This document shows positions 51,301-61,126 of a DNA stretch of 64,000 nucleotides, in pieces. The notes below the pieces were generated by a model. That model searched no databases, had not been told where the DNA came from, and worked only from the letters and a program-made list of their open reading frames with translations. Every line of letters starts with the position of its first letter. Positions within the stretch are counted from its first letter, which is position 1. The stretch comes from Brachyspira pilosicoli P43/6/78. Lineage in GTDB: Bacteria > Spirochaetota > Brachyspiria > Brachyspirales > Brachyspiraceae. The position numbers and the translations under genes are program-made. The stretch covers positions 806,001 to 870,000 of the forward strand of contig NC_019908.1 of the NCBI RefSeq assembly GCF_000325665.1, in the 5' to 3' direction.

Positions 51301-53268
51301 TTAAATATCATTCTTCTTATCGTTTTTAGGCTCGCCTCTATATTTATCAATTTGTATCAAGCCTTTATCCTCATAGAAAGTAACAGCCTTATAAGTTTGT
51401 CTAATATCAAATTCAGCACTTCCTATAATAAGCTTAACACCAGCCAACGCTTCTTTTCCAGCACTTATTGTAGATTCTACTTTTTCTATTTCCATTTGCT
51501 GTGATAAAGCCTCTCTTCCTAAAACAACTTCCTCTCTTCTGCTATTAGCCTGCTCAAGCTGTTCTTTTAAGCTTTGCAATTGCTCTGTTTTTTCATCGTC
51601 TAATTTTCTCACTTTAGCAGCCTGTTCTAATGACTTAATACTTCTTTCTATCTCTTCTATAGCAACATCAAGTTCTTCTTTTTCTTTATCCATAGCAGCA
51701 ATATTTCTTCTCTTAGCAGGACTAACTCCCGTTTCTATAGTAGTTTTTGTTCCAGAAGGAGAACCTAATACCTTACCATTAACCTCATATAAAGCTCTTA
51801 ATACTCCGCCGCTAGCAGAAGCTCTCTTACCTGTAAGTATTATTCTATTATCAGCATCTATATTAGAATTAAGTATAGCTTCAGTAACTACAACATTATT
51901 AGCAGATTCAACATTAGAGAACTGTATAAACTTAGCTATAACATCTCCACCAGCCTTAACAAAACTATTTTCATTTCCTTGAATACCAAGTTTTACTATA
52001 ATGTCACCTTTAGCCTCGAGGTCGCATTTACCAACAGTACCATTAACCTCAATATTGCCTTCAGCTTTTATAGAGAAATTATCACTAACACTGCCCTTAA
52101 CAAGAACACTTCCTACAAAATTAATATTACCAGTCTCAGGGCCCACATCTCCAGAAACTTCAAATACAGGCTCAACACTTAATAACTTACCCTTTAATAA
52201 AACCTGTCCGCTTATACCAGCAACTATATAATCACCCTCTATAACTACATTATCCCCAAGTATATCTTTTAAATCTATATCTTTACCGTCTTTAGCCTCT
52301 ATCTTTGTACCTAAAACATTAATACCATGCTCTCCCTCTGTGGCAGGAATCTTATGTGCTAGCTTTTGTCCTTCAGATACATTTTCAACTATACTTAAAT
52401 CTTTATAATCTATAGACTCATCTTCATCTATATATTTTGGTATAATATCTTTATTAACTTTAACTAAATATTCTATTTTAGCATTCTGACCAATCTTAGG
52501 ATAAAGACCTTCAGCAGCAAGTATTGGAACATTAAAAGTACCATCTTCCAAAAGTTTTGCTATATTATCTTCTTTTACACCAAATACAATTCCACTATTT
52601 TCTAATAATTCTTTAGCATCTTGCAAGTCAATTTCTCTTCCGCCATTGTTTGGCTTACTAACAGTAATATAAGCTTGCATATTATCTTCTGTAATAGTGT
52701 ATGTAATCTTAGCATTATATACAGATTTTGAGGGGTCCCAATCAGCTATTTTTACATACTCGCCTTTTTGGTCATGCAAAACCTCTTTAGCTAAATTAGA
52801 ATCATAATGTTTAATACCAGCTTCTATTAATTTTTTCTCTAAAGCCTTAACATCTTCAATTCTGCTTCCATCAGCAGTAGGAGGAGAAACTTTTAAAAAT
52901 ACTCCGTCTCTTTTTACTCTCACTACTATGCTTGTATCTTTATCTATAACAACACTATCATTATGCTCCATACTTGAAGTAGTAGAATAATCAACAGTAT
53001 GACCATAAGTGATACTAGATTTATCATATTTTATATGAGTATATCTTATTAAATAAGGATTAGAATGAAGCTTTCTAAAAATTCCTGTACTTCTATCTCT
53101 AATGATTTTATAAGATAATTCGTATACAGGACATTGAAATATAGCAGCAGCCTGATGCATACCATCTTCCAAATTCTCAACTTCCAATTCTATAGAACGC
53201 GAATTCTGATTATTATAAATATCTTTGTAAAAATCACTCTCTAAAATTTTTCTTTTTAATTCATTCAT
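51301..53268 (-). CDS. FapA/DUF342 family flagellar assembly-type protein
   Basis: 655 residues. N-terminal variable part, then the DUF342 core: paired beta repeats with many Gly and Asp (GDVGPETGNINFVGSVLVKG, IEVNGTVGKCDLEAKGDIIV), typical of a beta-helix, then a coiled coil (about 540-610) and a short C-terminal domain. DUF342 proteins are polymerising or localising factors in several bacteria (FapA). Here it directly follows fliA in the flagellar operon, supporting a motility link. Confidence 0.75.
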   Translation of the reverse strand: MNELKRKILESDFYKDIYNNQNSRSIELEVENLEDGMHQAAAIFQCPVYELSYKIIRDRSTGIFRKLHSNPYLIRYTHIKYDKSSITYGHTVDYSTTSSMEHNDSVVIDKDTSIVVRVKRDGVFLKVSPPTADGSRIEDVKALEKKLIEAGIKHYDSNLAKEVLHDQKGEYVKIADWDPSKSVYNAKITYTITEDNMQAYITVSKPNNGGREIDLQDAKELLENSGIVFGVKEDNIAKLLEDGTFNVPILAAEGLYPKIGQNAKIEYLVKVNKDIIPKYIDEDESIDYKDLSIVENVSEGQKLAHKIPATEGEHGINVLGTKIEAKDGKDIDLKDILGDNVVIEGDYIVAGISGQVLLKGKLLSVEPVFEVSGDVGPETGNINFVGSVLVKGSVSDNFSIKAEGNIEVNGTVGKCDLEAKGDIIVKLGIQGNENSFVKAGGDVIAKFIQFSNVESANNVVVTEAILNSNIDADNRIILTGKRASASGGVLRALYEVNGKVLGSPSGTKTTIETGVSPAKRRNIAAMDKEKEELDVAIEEIERSIKSLEQAAKVRKLDDEKTEQLQSLKEQLEQANSRREEVVLGREALSQQMEIEKVESTISAGKEALAGVKLIIGSAEFDIRQTYKAVTFYEDKGLIQIDKYRGEPKNDKKNDI

Positions 53269-53281
53269 AAAAAACCACCTA

Positions 53282-54094
53282 CTATAGTAATTGTTTTTTT
53301 ATCTCTGAAAGACTGTATCTTAATTGCTGCACAGCCTTTGTATGAAGCTGAGATACCCTGCTCTCTGATACATCTAAAACTTTACCAATTTCTTTTAAAG
53401 TTAAATCCTCATAATAATATAATATAAGAACACTTCTCTCTTTTTCAGGCAGCTTATCTAAAGCCTCAACAATCTTTTTTTGCACATCTTTTCTCTCTGC
53501 AAGATATTCAGGATTATTTTTATCGCTAGCTTTTAAAGTATCCATTATAGATATCTCATCAGAATCATCACCATGATACCAAACTTCGCTTAAAGAAGTA
53601 GTAGATGCTTCTATAGAATATCTCATAGTTTCATTAATTTTACTTAAAGGTATTCCCATAGTATCTGCTATCTCTTGAGAGTTAACATTGCGTCCTAATT
53701 TGCTTTCCAAAAACTCTCTTGCAATTTCTATATCTTTTATTTCTCTTCTTATAGACCTTGGAAGTTTATCTATTTTTCTAAGTTCATCATAAATAGAACC
53801 TTTTATTCTTGTTGTAGCATAAGTTTTAAACTTAACTTCTTTATTAGGGTCATACTTTTCTATAGCATCTATTAAACCTAAAGCACCATAACCTACTAAA
53901 TCATCAAATTCTATATCCCTAGTTGCTTTCATATTGAAGTTTATCTGATTAGCAACATACTTAACCAAATTAGAATACTTTATAACCAATGCTTCTTTTA
54001 TATGAGGTGAAAGAGTTTTTTTATACTCAATCCAATACTCCTGCTCATTATCATCTGTTATATTTGGTATTATGCCTTTCTTATTCTTTTTCAT
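53282..54094 (-). CDS. fliA: Flagellar sigma factor FliA/WhiG (sigma-28)
   Basis: 270 residues. Region 2 (YVANQINFNMKATRDIEFDD, VGYGALGLIDAIEKYDPNKE, FKTYATTRIKGSIYDELRKI), region 3 (ARE to LGRNVNSQEIADTMGIPLSK) and region 4 (SVLILYYYEDLTLKEIGKVL, DVSESRVSQLHTKAVQQLR) are complete. It directs transcription of late flagellar and chemotaxis genes. Sits after flhG and a membrane protein gene, the common spirochaete order. Confidence 0.95.
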   Translation of the reverse strand: MKKNKKGIIPNITDDNEQEYWIEYKKTLSPHIKEALVIKYSNLVKYVANQINFNMKATRDIEFDDLVGYGALGLIDAIEKYDPNKEVKFKTYATTRIKGSIYDELRKIDKLPRSIRREIKDIEIAREFLESKLGRNVNSQEIADTMGIPLSKINETMRYSIEASTTSLSEVWYHGDDSDEISIMDTLKASDKNNPEYLAERKDVQKKIVEALDKLPEKERSVLILYYYEDLTLKEIGKVLDVSESRVSQLHTKAVQQLRYSLSEIKKQLL

Positions 54095-54123
54095 AATGAT
54101 ACTCTACTTTTTTATTTTTTATT

Positions 54124-54795
54124 TTATTTGCTTTCTTTTTTCTCTTCTTTAGCAAGCATAGTCCTTACTGCTTTAGCAACTTTTTCTGGGTCTTCTTTTA
54201 CTTCCCTCTCTAAACTAACTGCATCAGCACTCTCTTTCTTTAGAGGAAAATAATCACTTACATCTTCTGTATTAGAATTATTTGTAACGGAAGATATTAT
54301 GTCTCCTATATCGCCTGTATTATGATAATCTACTTTTTTATTTTTATCAATATTTATATTATCAATACTAGGCATAATATTATTATCTGACATACCATTT
54401 TCAGTAAAATTATTATCCGCCTTATTCATTTCAAAAGAATCAGTAATAGGATTTTCTGAATTATTATTATTTTCTATTATGTTATTATCATCTATATTTT
54501 CTTTAACTGCTTCAGTATTTACATCTGCTTCATTATTAGAAACATTATTATCAAAAACCCCAGAAGATTCTATAACATCAGATAAAAACTTTTTCAACAC
54601 TATAGCCAAAGTATACAATATAATACCAGTAATTACTGTAGATATAAAAGCCCTTATAATAGACACATCTATTCTATTTCTAAGCAATGTAGAAAATAAA
54701 AAAGTAAGCACAAATGATATACCCATTATAACAAGTGATAATTTACCAAAATTACTGGAAAAATATTTTTTTACCTTAGCCATAAACTCATTCAT
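54124..54795 (-). CDS. Conserved membrane protein between flhG and fliA
   Basis: 223 residues from the ATG at 54795 (AGAGG 7 bases upstream); a TTG 21 bases earlier is less likely. Two N-terminal membrane spans (about 16-36 and 45-66) are followed by a long acidic, Asn-rich cytoplasmic tail with low complexity (NNVSNNEADVNTEAVKENID) and a C-terminal charged helix (KVAKAVRTMLAKEEKKE). Its place in the flagellar regulatory operon suggests a motility-linked role; no family known to me. Confidence 0.65.
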   Translation of the reverse strand: MNEFMAKVKKYFSSNFGKLSLVIMGISFVLTFLFSTLLRNRIDVSIIRAFISTVITGIILYTLAIVLKKFLSDVIESSGVFDNNVSNNEADVNTEAVKENIDDNNIIENNNNSENPITDSFEMNKADNNFTENGMSDNNIMPSIDNINIDKNKKVDYHNTGDIGDIISSVTNNSNTEDVSDYFPLKKESADAVSLEREVKEDPEKVAKAVRTMLAKEEKKESK

Positions 54796-54820
54796 AAATA
54801 AACCTCTATAACTCAATTAT

Positions 54821-55699
54821 TTAATAAATTCTATTCTCTCTTCTGCTAACAAAAGCAAACAATGATTCCATAAAACCAGATAGCCCCCTACTATCTTTTT
54901 CTTCATCATATTCCATATCAATAATTTTTTTAGCTATATTATGTATAGAAATAGAAGCATGACATTTATTATCGTATTGATAAAAAGGAAGCTGCTGCGA
55001 TACAGAATAAGCAATAGTTTTATCTTCAAGAACATATCCCAAATATTTAATATCCATATCCAAATATCTCTTGCTCACTTCTATAATCTTATCTCCAACA
55101 TCTTTACCTTCAGATGCCTTAGTTACTCTATTAACCAAAATCTTTATATCTGCCTTAGGATTTTCTGGAGCTATAGATTTTATTACACCATAAGCATCAA
55201 GTATAGCTGTAGGCTCTGGTATAGTAACAACAATATTCTCATCTGAAGAAAGCAAAAAATATAAAACATTATCAGATATTCCAGCACCAGTATCAATTAT
55301 AATAATATCAGCATCATTTAAAGAATCCATGCTGTTTATTAATTTAGTTAAACCTCTGCTTGATAAGTTTGCCAAAGATGAAAAACCAGAAGCTCCTGCA
55401 ATATATCTAATACCATACTCAGTTTCAAGTACTACCTCATGTATTTTCTTAGTACCCTTTATAACATGATATAAATTATATTCAGGTATAGTACCTAATA
55501 TAACATTAACATTGCCAAGTCCAAGATCCGCATCTATTAGAAGCACATTCTTTCCTAATTGCTGTAATGCTATAGCTAAATTAATAGCAATATTAGTTTT
55601 TCCTACACCGCCCTTACCGCTAGTTATACTAATTATACGCTGAGGACGTTTATCTTTTACTTCCATCATCTTTCTTAATTCATCTGCTTGATCTTTCAT
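54821..55699 (-). CDS. flhG: FlhG (MinD-like flagellar number regulator)
   Basis: 292 residues. Deviant Walker A GKGGVGKTNIAINLA (about 28-42), LLIDADLGLGNVNVILG, and D-rich IIDTGAGISDNV show a ParA/MinD ATPase. The C-terminus (LSGFMESLFAFVSRRENRIY) could be the membrane-targeting helix. With FlhF it sets flagellar position and number; in spirochaetes this governs the periplasmic flagella at the cell ends. Tight order flhF-flhG. Confidence 0.92.
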   Translation of the reverse strand: MKDQADELRKMMEVKDKRPQRIISITSGKGGVGKTNIAINLAIALQQLGKNVLLIDADLGLGNVNVILGTIPEYNLYHVIKGTKKIHEVVLETEYGIRYIAGASGFSSLANLSSRGLTKLINSMDSLNDADIIIIDTGAGISDNVLYFLLSSDENIVVTIPEPTAILDAYGVIKSIAPENPKADIKILVNRVTKASEGKDVGDKIIEVSKRYLDMDIKYLGYVLEDKTIAYSVSQQLPFYQYDNKCHASISIHNIAKKIIDMEYDEEKDSRGLSGFMESLFAFVSRRENRIY

Positions 55700-55733
55700 A
55701 ATATTTTATAATTCCTATATATAAATTAATTTT

Positions 55734-57542
55734 TTATTTATCGTATCCAAATAAACCTTCTATCATCTTATGAGCGTATCTTTTAGCAGGAGCAATATCT
55801 TTAGGAACTCCCTGACCATAAGTTACATAAGTGATAGGAACTTTACTCTTAGATATAGCACATAAAGATGAAGCTAAATAATCAGTTTCATCTACCTTAG
55901 TTAAAATAATACCTTTATAGTTTGCAGGCTTAAATGCATTCATAATCTTTAGAGCATCTTTATACTTAGCAGTAGAACTCATTACAAGCTGAACGTCCAT
56001 ATCAAATCTTCCAACAGTATTAAAATATTTAGACATAGACACTATCTCTTCAACACTCTTAGGCGAACGTCCCATAGTATCTATAAAAAGTAAAGATGAA
56101 CTATCTAATTTGCGTATCTCTGCTCTCAAAGCCTCTGGAGTACTAGCACTAGTAAAAGGAACTTTCATTATACTAGCATATCTTTGAAGCTGATCAACTG
56201 CTGCTATTCTGTAATTATCTATTGTTACAAATGATACTTTCTTACCTGATCTCATATACTGAGCTGCTATTTTAGGTATTGTAGTAGTTTTACCAACACC
56301 AGTAGGTCCAACGAATACTACTATTTTCTTTTTAGAACCTATATCTATTCCATTAGCAAGAAGCAATCTGCTTGAAAAATATCTCTCTATCTCTTCTTTT
56401 ATAACATCTTTAGACTGAAAAAATCTTGCATTACTTGAAGTAAGTAAATATTCTCTTAATTCAATTAATACCTCTTCTGGAAACTCTCTGTGTCTTAAAA
56501 AATTAAAGCTATCTTCCATACTATCTGTAACAGAAGTATCTTTCGTAATAATATTTTTATCAGAATATGATACATCATCATCTTCTTCTTCAAAATCATC
56601 TTGATAAAAATTATTATTAAAATTATTTTTTAGAGAAGAGTTTAAATGACTATCCTCTCTTCTATAGTTTTTTATTTCTTCTATAGTGTTTTTTAAACTT
56701 CTCTCTTCATTTTGGAATATACTATCATAATCATTGTTTTTATAAAAATTGTTACTACTTTTTTCTCTTCTGCTATAATTTTTGGAGTTAAAATTATTTC
56801 TATCTATATTTGGTATATTGTTTTCAAAATATTCTTTAACTATATCTTTTAGTTGATCTTGAACAATTCTTTTAACATTTGCTTCTATACTATCAATGTT
56901 TGCATTATTTTTTGTTTGATATTGCTGAGAATTATATACTGAATAATCATCTTCTTTATGAGAAGTGTTTCTAGCGTATGAAGTATCCGAATCACTTAAT
57001 AAAGCACCGCCCATCATACCAAAATTATAATTACCATTAAAATCATTTAAATTATTATTTACTTTTTTCTCTTCAAATTGCATAGGCTTAAAAGATTTAT
57101 TATTATTAACAAGTTCAGCATTTTCAAATTCAGTAATATTTACAGCAGCAGCACTCTTTTTAGCCATTAAATTTTCGCTTCTTTCACGAGCAGATTTTTT
57201 CAAAGCATTATTAAGATTAATAAGTCTCTCAGCCATTTCACTAGCATCTAACACTTCTGTCTTATGCTTATTCATTTCTATTCTATCGCTATTTAATTTA
57301 CTATTATAGCTCTCTTCTTCTTCCACATTATTATTTACTTCTTTATCAGCATTTTTTTTATCATATATAGAATTATTTAGCATTATTCTAATTTCATGTT
57401 CAGTCTTTTTTCCAAGTCCCAAAAAACCGCCAACTTGAATATCTTTACTAGACAATATATAAAAATTGCTTCCGTACTCAACTCTAGCCTTAGCAAAAGC
57501 ATCAGTCTTATCTTTTCCTCTGATTGTTCTTATATCAACCAT
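55734..57542 (-). CDS. flhF: FlhF (SRP-type GTPase for flagellar placement)
   Basis: 602 residues, longer than usual (about 370-450). The N-terminal domain VDIRTIRGKDKTDAFAKARV and FYILSSKDIQVGGFLGLGKK matches FlhF-N. A long Asn/Ser-rich, likely disordered insertion (about 75-350) follows. The NG GTPase domain is complete: FVGPTGVGKTTTIPKIAAQY, FVTIDNYRIAAVDQL, LLFIDTMGRSP and ILTKVDETDYL. A stand-alone FlhF-N-like gene precedes it. Confidence 0.93.
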   Translation of the reverse strand: MVDIRTIRGKDKTDAFAKARVEYGSNFYILSSKDIQVGGFLGLGKKTEHEIRIMLNNSIYDKKNADKEVNNNVEEEESYNSKLNSDRIEMNKHKTEVLDASEMAERLINLNNALKKSARERSENLMAKKSAAAVNITEFENAELVNNNKSFKPMQFEEKKVNNNLNDFNGNYNFGMMGGALLSDSDTSYARNTSHKEDDYSVYNSQQYQTKNNANIDSIEANVKRIVQDQLKDIVKEYFENNIPNIDRNNFNSKNYSRREKSSNNFYKNNDYDSIFQNEERSLKNTIEEIKNYRREDSHLNSSLKNNFNNNFYQDDFEEEDDDVSYSDKNIITKDTSVTDSMEDSFNFLRHREFPEEVLIELREYLLTSSNARFFQSKDVIKEEIERYFSSRLLLANGIDIGSKKKIVVFVGPTGVGKTTTIPKIAAQYMRSGKKVSFVTIDNYRIAAVDQLQRYASIMKVPFTSASTPEALRAEIRKLDSSSLLFIDTMGRSPKSVEEIVSMSKYFNTVGRFDMDVQLVMSSTAKYKDALKIMNAFKPANYKGIILTKVDETDYLASSLCAISKSKVPITYVTYGQGVPKDIAPAKRYAHKMIEGLFGYDK

Positions 57543-57560
57543 CTTAATAACTCCCTAAAA

Positions 57561-57734
57561 TTAATACTGCTCTAAAACGCCGATAGATACTTCAAATTCT
57601 TTTTTTATAATACCAAATATATTTTTTCTGCTTAATTCTCTTATGCTAATAATAAAATAATTTTCACCATATTTATCCCTAGCCTGTTTTTCAATTTCTT
57701 CTCTGTTTTTACCAAAGATTTTGATAGTTTTCAT
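57561..57734 (-). CDS. Stand-alone FlhF N-terminal-like domain, 57 residues
   Basis: ATG at 57734 with GGAG 8 bases upstream. The product starts MKTIKIFGKNREEIEKQARD and ends NIFGIIKKEFEVSIGVLEQY. It matches the N-terminal domain of the FlhF next door in layout: strand, G-K loop, EE/DA-A-A helix, KYGENYFIISIREL against EYGSNFYILSSKDI, then the I/FLG loop and a final strand. It lies between flhA and flhF and is probably co-transcribed. It may modulate FlhF by mimicking its regulatory domain; that is inference. Confidence 0.65.
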   Translation of the reverse strand: MKTIKIFGKNREEIEKQARDKYGENYFIISIRELSRKNIFGIIKKEFEVSIGVLEQY

Positions 57735-57777
57735 AATCATTACTCCAATAATATTTTATTAAAAACTTGTTTATTTT

Positions 57778-59898
57778 TTATTTTATACTAGCAACACCCA
57801 TCACATTATAACCCTGTGCGATTTCAGTTGTTGCCACCACTTTATACTTACCAATATTTTTAGCAATAAATTGATACAAAGGTCTTCTTATTATAGGTGA
57901 AACTAAAAATACTATTTCATCAACTCCAGACTCTTGAACTAATTTTACTGCATCTTTTATATTTCTTATAAGAGCCTGCATACTTTCAAAACTCATAGCT
58001 ATCATTTGAGAGCCTTGTATATTTCCGCTGTCTGCTAAATTTTGAGCTATATTATTTTGAAGCTGCTGACTCAATGTAATAACTCTTATATTTCTCTGGT
58101 CATCAGCTATAATCTGCGATATTTGAGGAGCTAATCTGCTTCTTACCAATTCAGTAGCCTGCTCGCTTCCCATAATTGTTATAGCATCAGCAATACCTTC
58201 TAATATAGCAACACTGTTTCTGATAGGTATCTCCTCTTGAAGCAAGTTCTGCAATACTTTTTGTATATATCCAAGAGGACTTTCATTATGAGGTTTAGCA
58301 GCAAGCACCTCTGATACAAGAGCCTTATTATCATCTTTAATGAGGTCAAGCATATTCTGTACTTCTTCACGTCCGATAAGAAGATTAGCGTTTCTTTTAA
58401 TTGTTTCGCTGAAATGTGTAGCAATAACTGCAGTAGGCTCAAACAACATAAAGTTCTTTCTCTCAGCAGTATCTTTTTCAGCAACTCTAATCCAATAAGC
58501 AGGAAGACCAAAAGCAGGGTCTTTAACACTCTCACAATCAGGAGTAGGACCTTCTTTAGAATTAGCATTTAAAGCAAGAAGCATGTTTGGACGAACAAAA
58601 CCTCTAGCCATTTCTGTATTATTTATGCTTATAGTATATTCATCTGGCTCTATAGCCTGGTTGTCTACTATACGAACAGGAGGAACTACAAGTCCAACCT
58701 CCAAAGCAAGCTCTCTACGAATCTGGGTTATTCTATGTATTAAATCTCCGCCTTCAGATTCTAATGCCAAAGGCACTAATGATGTAGCAATTGATAATTC
58801 TATCTTCTCTACTTTTAAGAAAGGTGTAACATCTAAAGGACCATTTTGAGGCTGTTCCTGAGCTTCTGCCTTAGTGCCGTCTTCATTAAGTCCAAGCTCT
58901 TGCTGTTCTTTTCTTAGAGCATAACCTGCTAAAAATAATGCCAATGCTATAACAAATAATGCTATCTTTGGAAAACCAGGTAAGAACATTAAGAAGAATG
59001 CAAAACCAGCTCCAATAAACAAATTCTTTGGCTTAGCAAAAACTTGTACTGCAATTTGAGTAGAGAGATTATCTTCACTGCTGCTTCTAGTAACAAGCAA
59101 ACCAGTAGCAAAACTCATAAAGAAAGAAGGTATCTGGCTTACCAAACCATCACCAACAGTAAAACGAGTATAAGCATCAGCAGCCTGAGCAAATGCCTCG
59201 CCTCTCATAGTTATACCAATTATGAGTCCGCCAACAATGTTTATTATTGTAATTATGATACCTGCTATAACGTCGCCCTGAACAAACTTTGAAGCACCGT
59301 CCATAGTACCATAAAAATCACTCTCGCCTCTTATCTTTTTTCTCTTCTCTTCTGCTTCTTTATCTGTAATAGCTCCAGCCTGAAGTTCGCTTTCAACAGC
59401 CATCATCTTTGAAGGCATACTATCTAATGCAAATCTTGCAGCTACTTCTGATACTCTTGTAGCACCTTTAGTAATTACTACAAACTGAACTATTATAAGT
59501 ATGATAAATATTACAACACCAACAACTATATTATTTCCAACTACAAACTCAGCAAATGAAGTGATAACCTTACCATTAAAATTAGCACCCTGTGTAAGTA
59601 TTGCTCTTGTTGTAGAAACGTTTAATGCAAGTCTAAATGCCGTCATAACCAAAAGTACAGAAGGAAATACACTAAACTCACTAGCACTCTTTATGCTTAA
59701 AACCATAAGAAGTATAAGCAAAGATATAACTATATTTATGATAAGAAGAAAATCCAAAATCATAGAAGGAAGCGGTATAATAAGCATCATTATTACCATA
59801 ACCGCACCTATAGCAAACATTATGTCGCTGTGTCTACTAAGATTTGTAGGTAATTTTATCGAATCTAAAAGTGATTTAGCATTATTAATAGTTGCCAC
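57778..59898 (-). CDS. flhA: Flagellar export gate protein FlhA
   Basis: 706 residues. N-terminal membrane region of about 8 spans (to about 330) with GANFNGKVITSFAEFVVGNN, RVSEVAARFALDSMPSKMMA and DGASKFVQGDVIAGIIITII, then a cytoplasmic domain with ELALEVGLVVPPVRIVDN and QNLLQEEIPIRNSVAILEGI. The export gate converts proton motive force into protein export and docks chaperones. Complete and of normal length. Confidence 0.97.
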   Translation of the reverse strand: MATINNAKSLLDSIKLPTNLSRHSDIMFAIGAVMVIMMLIIPLPSMILDFLLIINIVISLLILLMVLSIKSASEFSVFPSVLLVMTAFRLALNVSTTRAILTQGANFNGKVITSFAEFVVGNNIVVGVVIFIILIIVQFVVITKGATRVSEVAARFALDSMPSKMMAVESELQAGAITDKEAEEKRKKIRGESDFYGTMDGASKFVQGDVIAGIIITIINIVGGLIIGITMRGEAFAQAADAYTRFTVGDGLVSQIPSFFMSFATGLLVTRSSSEDNLSTQIAVQVFAKPKNLFIGAGFAFFLMFLPGFPKIALFVIALALFLAGYALRKEQQELGLNEDGTKAEAQEQPQNGPLDVTPFLKVEKIELSIATSLVPLALESEGGDLIHRITQIRRELALEVGLVVPPVRIVDNQAIEPDEYTISINNTEMARGFVRPNMLLALNANSKEGPTPDCESVKDPAFGLPAYWIRVAEKDTAERKNFMLFEPTAVIATHFSETIKRNANLLIGREEVQNMLDLIKDDNKALVSEVLAAKPHNESPLGYIQKVLQNLLQEEIPIRNSVAILEGIADAITIMGSEQATELVRSRLAPQISQIIADDQRNIRVITLSQQLQNNIAQNLADSGNIQGSQMIAMSFESMQALIRNIKDAVKLVQESGVDEIVFLVSPIIRRPLYQFIAKNIGKYKVVATTEIAQGYNVMGVASIK

Positions 59899-59911
59899 TT
59901 TTTATTTCCTC

Positions 59912-61126
59912 CTATATAGCCCTTGCCATTTTTTCATTACGTATTCTATATACCTCGCCAAGTATTCTTGACACAACATGAAACAACTTCTCTGGTATAT
60001 ACTGCCCTATATCAACATTATAATAAAGCTCACGGGCTAAAGGTTTATTTTCTACTATTTCTACTTCATGTTCTTTTGCTATCTCTTTTATTTTTAAAGC
60101 AATATTGTCAACCCCTTTTGCAGTTACTATAGGAGCATAATCACCGCTTTGATATTTTAAAGCAACCGCAAAGTGTGTTGGGTTTGTGATTATTACATCT
60201 GCCTCTGGTACTGATTTAAGCATTGTTCTGCTTACAATCTTTCTAGCCATTTCTTGAAGCTGATTCTTCACTAAAGGGTCTCCTTCCATTTCTTTGAACT
60301 CTTCTTTCATCTCATGCTTTGTCATCTTTAAGCTATTAATATATTGCTTTCTTTGAAAATAATAGTCCACAACAGCAACTATTATCATAAATATCATTAC
60401 CTTTCCTATCATCTCTAAAACTATAAAGAAAAACACATTCATAGCCTGTGCTAATTCCATATGAACCATATTAAACAAATCATTGCGTCTGCCGTTTATT
60501 GTTGTAAATGTTAATATGCCAATAACAATCATTTTAAAAAGTATTTTAGCTAAGTTCATTAAGTTTTGAGAAGATATAAAAACTCTCTCTTTAAAATTTG
60601 ACCAAGTTGGTGCTATTCTTTTGAAATTAGGTTTTAATTTTTTTGTAGTAAATAAGAATTGTGTTTGTGCTAAATTTACTCCAACACCTATAATCAAAGC
60701 TGTAAGCAAAACTATACCAGCTGTTTTTGCTATTAATAAAACTATTTCTATAAATATATCAGGAAGTCCGTCCATAGTCATTGTTGCATCAGCATTTGAA
60801 ATTCTATTTAAAATATCAACAAAAAATTGTGATAATGTATTTGTAAGATAACCTATAAGCAAAGCTATTAAAACAGTAGTAACACCCAATACTAAAGTTT
60901 GATTAATTTCTACAGAGTTTACAACACGTCCCTCTTCTTCTCTTGCTCTTCTCTTTTTTCTTTCTGTAGGAAGTTCTGTTCTGCCTTCATCTTCAGCGGA
61001 TGCAAACAAAGTTAATGCAAAACCTCTGCCTGTTAAACGCAAATATTTTCTATAAAGTTTAGCTCTTATAGAAATAAATAAATCTTTTACTTGTAAATAT
61101 TTAACCAAAGAAGCAAGCATTATCAT
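59912..61126 (-). CDS. flhB: Flagellar export switch protein FlhB
   Basis: 404 residues from an ATG with AGGAGG 6 bases upstream, overlapping the fliR stop by 4 bases. Signature: KTELPTERKKRR-like start (RTELPTERKKRRAREEEGRV), four membrane spans, and the self-cleaving NPTH site in IITNPTHFAVALKYQSGDYA. Cleavage there switches export from rod/hook to filament. A 50-residue N-terminal extension before the usual start is seen. Confidence 0.96.
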   Translation of the reverse strand: MIMLASLVKYLQVKDLFISIRAKLYRKYLRLTGRGFALTLFASAEDEGRTELPTERKKRRAREEEGRVVNSVEINQTLVLGVTTVLIALLIGYLTNTLSQFFVDILNRISNADATMTMDGLPDIFIEIVLLIAKTAGIVLLTALIIGVGVNLAQTQFLFTTKKLKPNFKRIAPTWSNFKERVFISSQNLMNLAKILFKMIVIGILTFTTINGRRNDLFNMVHMELAQAMNVFFFIVLEMIGKVMIFMIIVAVVDYYFQRKQYINSLKMTKHEMKEEFKEMEGDPLVKNQLQEMARKIVSRTMLKSVPEADVIITNPTHFAVALKYQSGDYAPIVTAKGVDNIALKIKEIAKEHEVEIVENKPLARELYYNVDIGQYIPEKLFHVVSRILGEVYRIRNEKMARAI

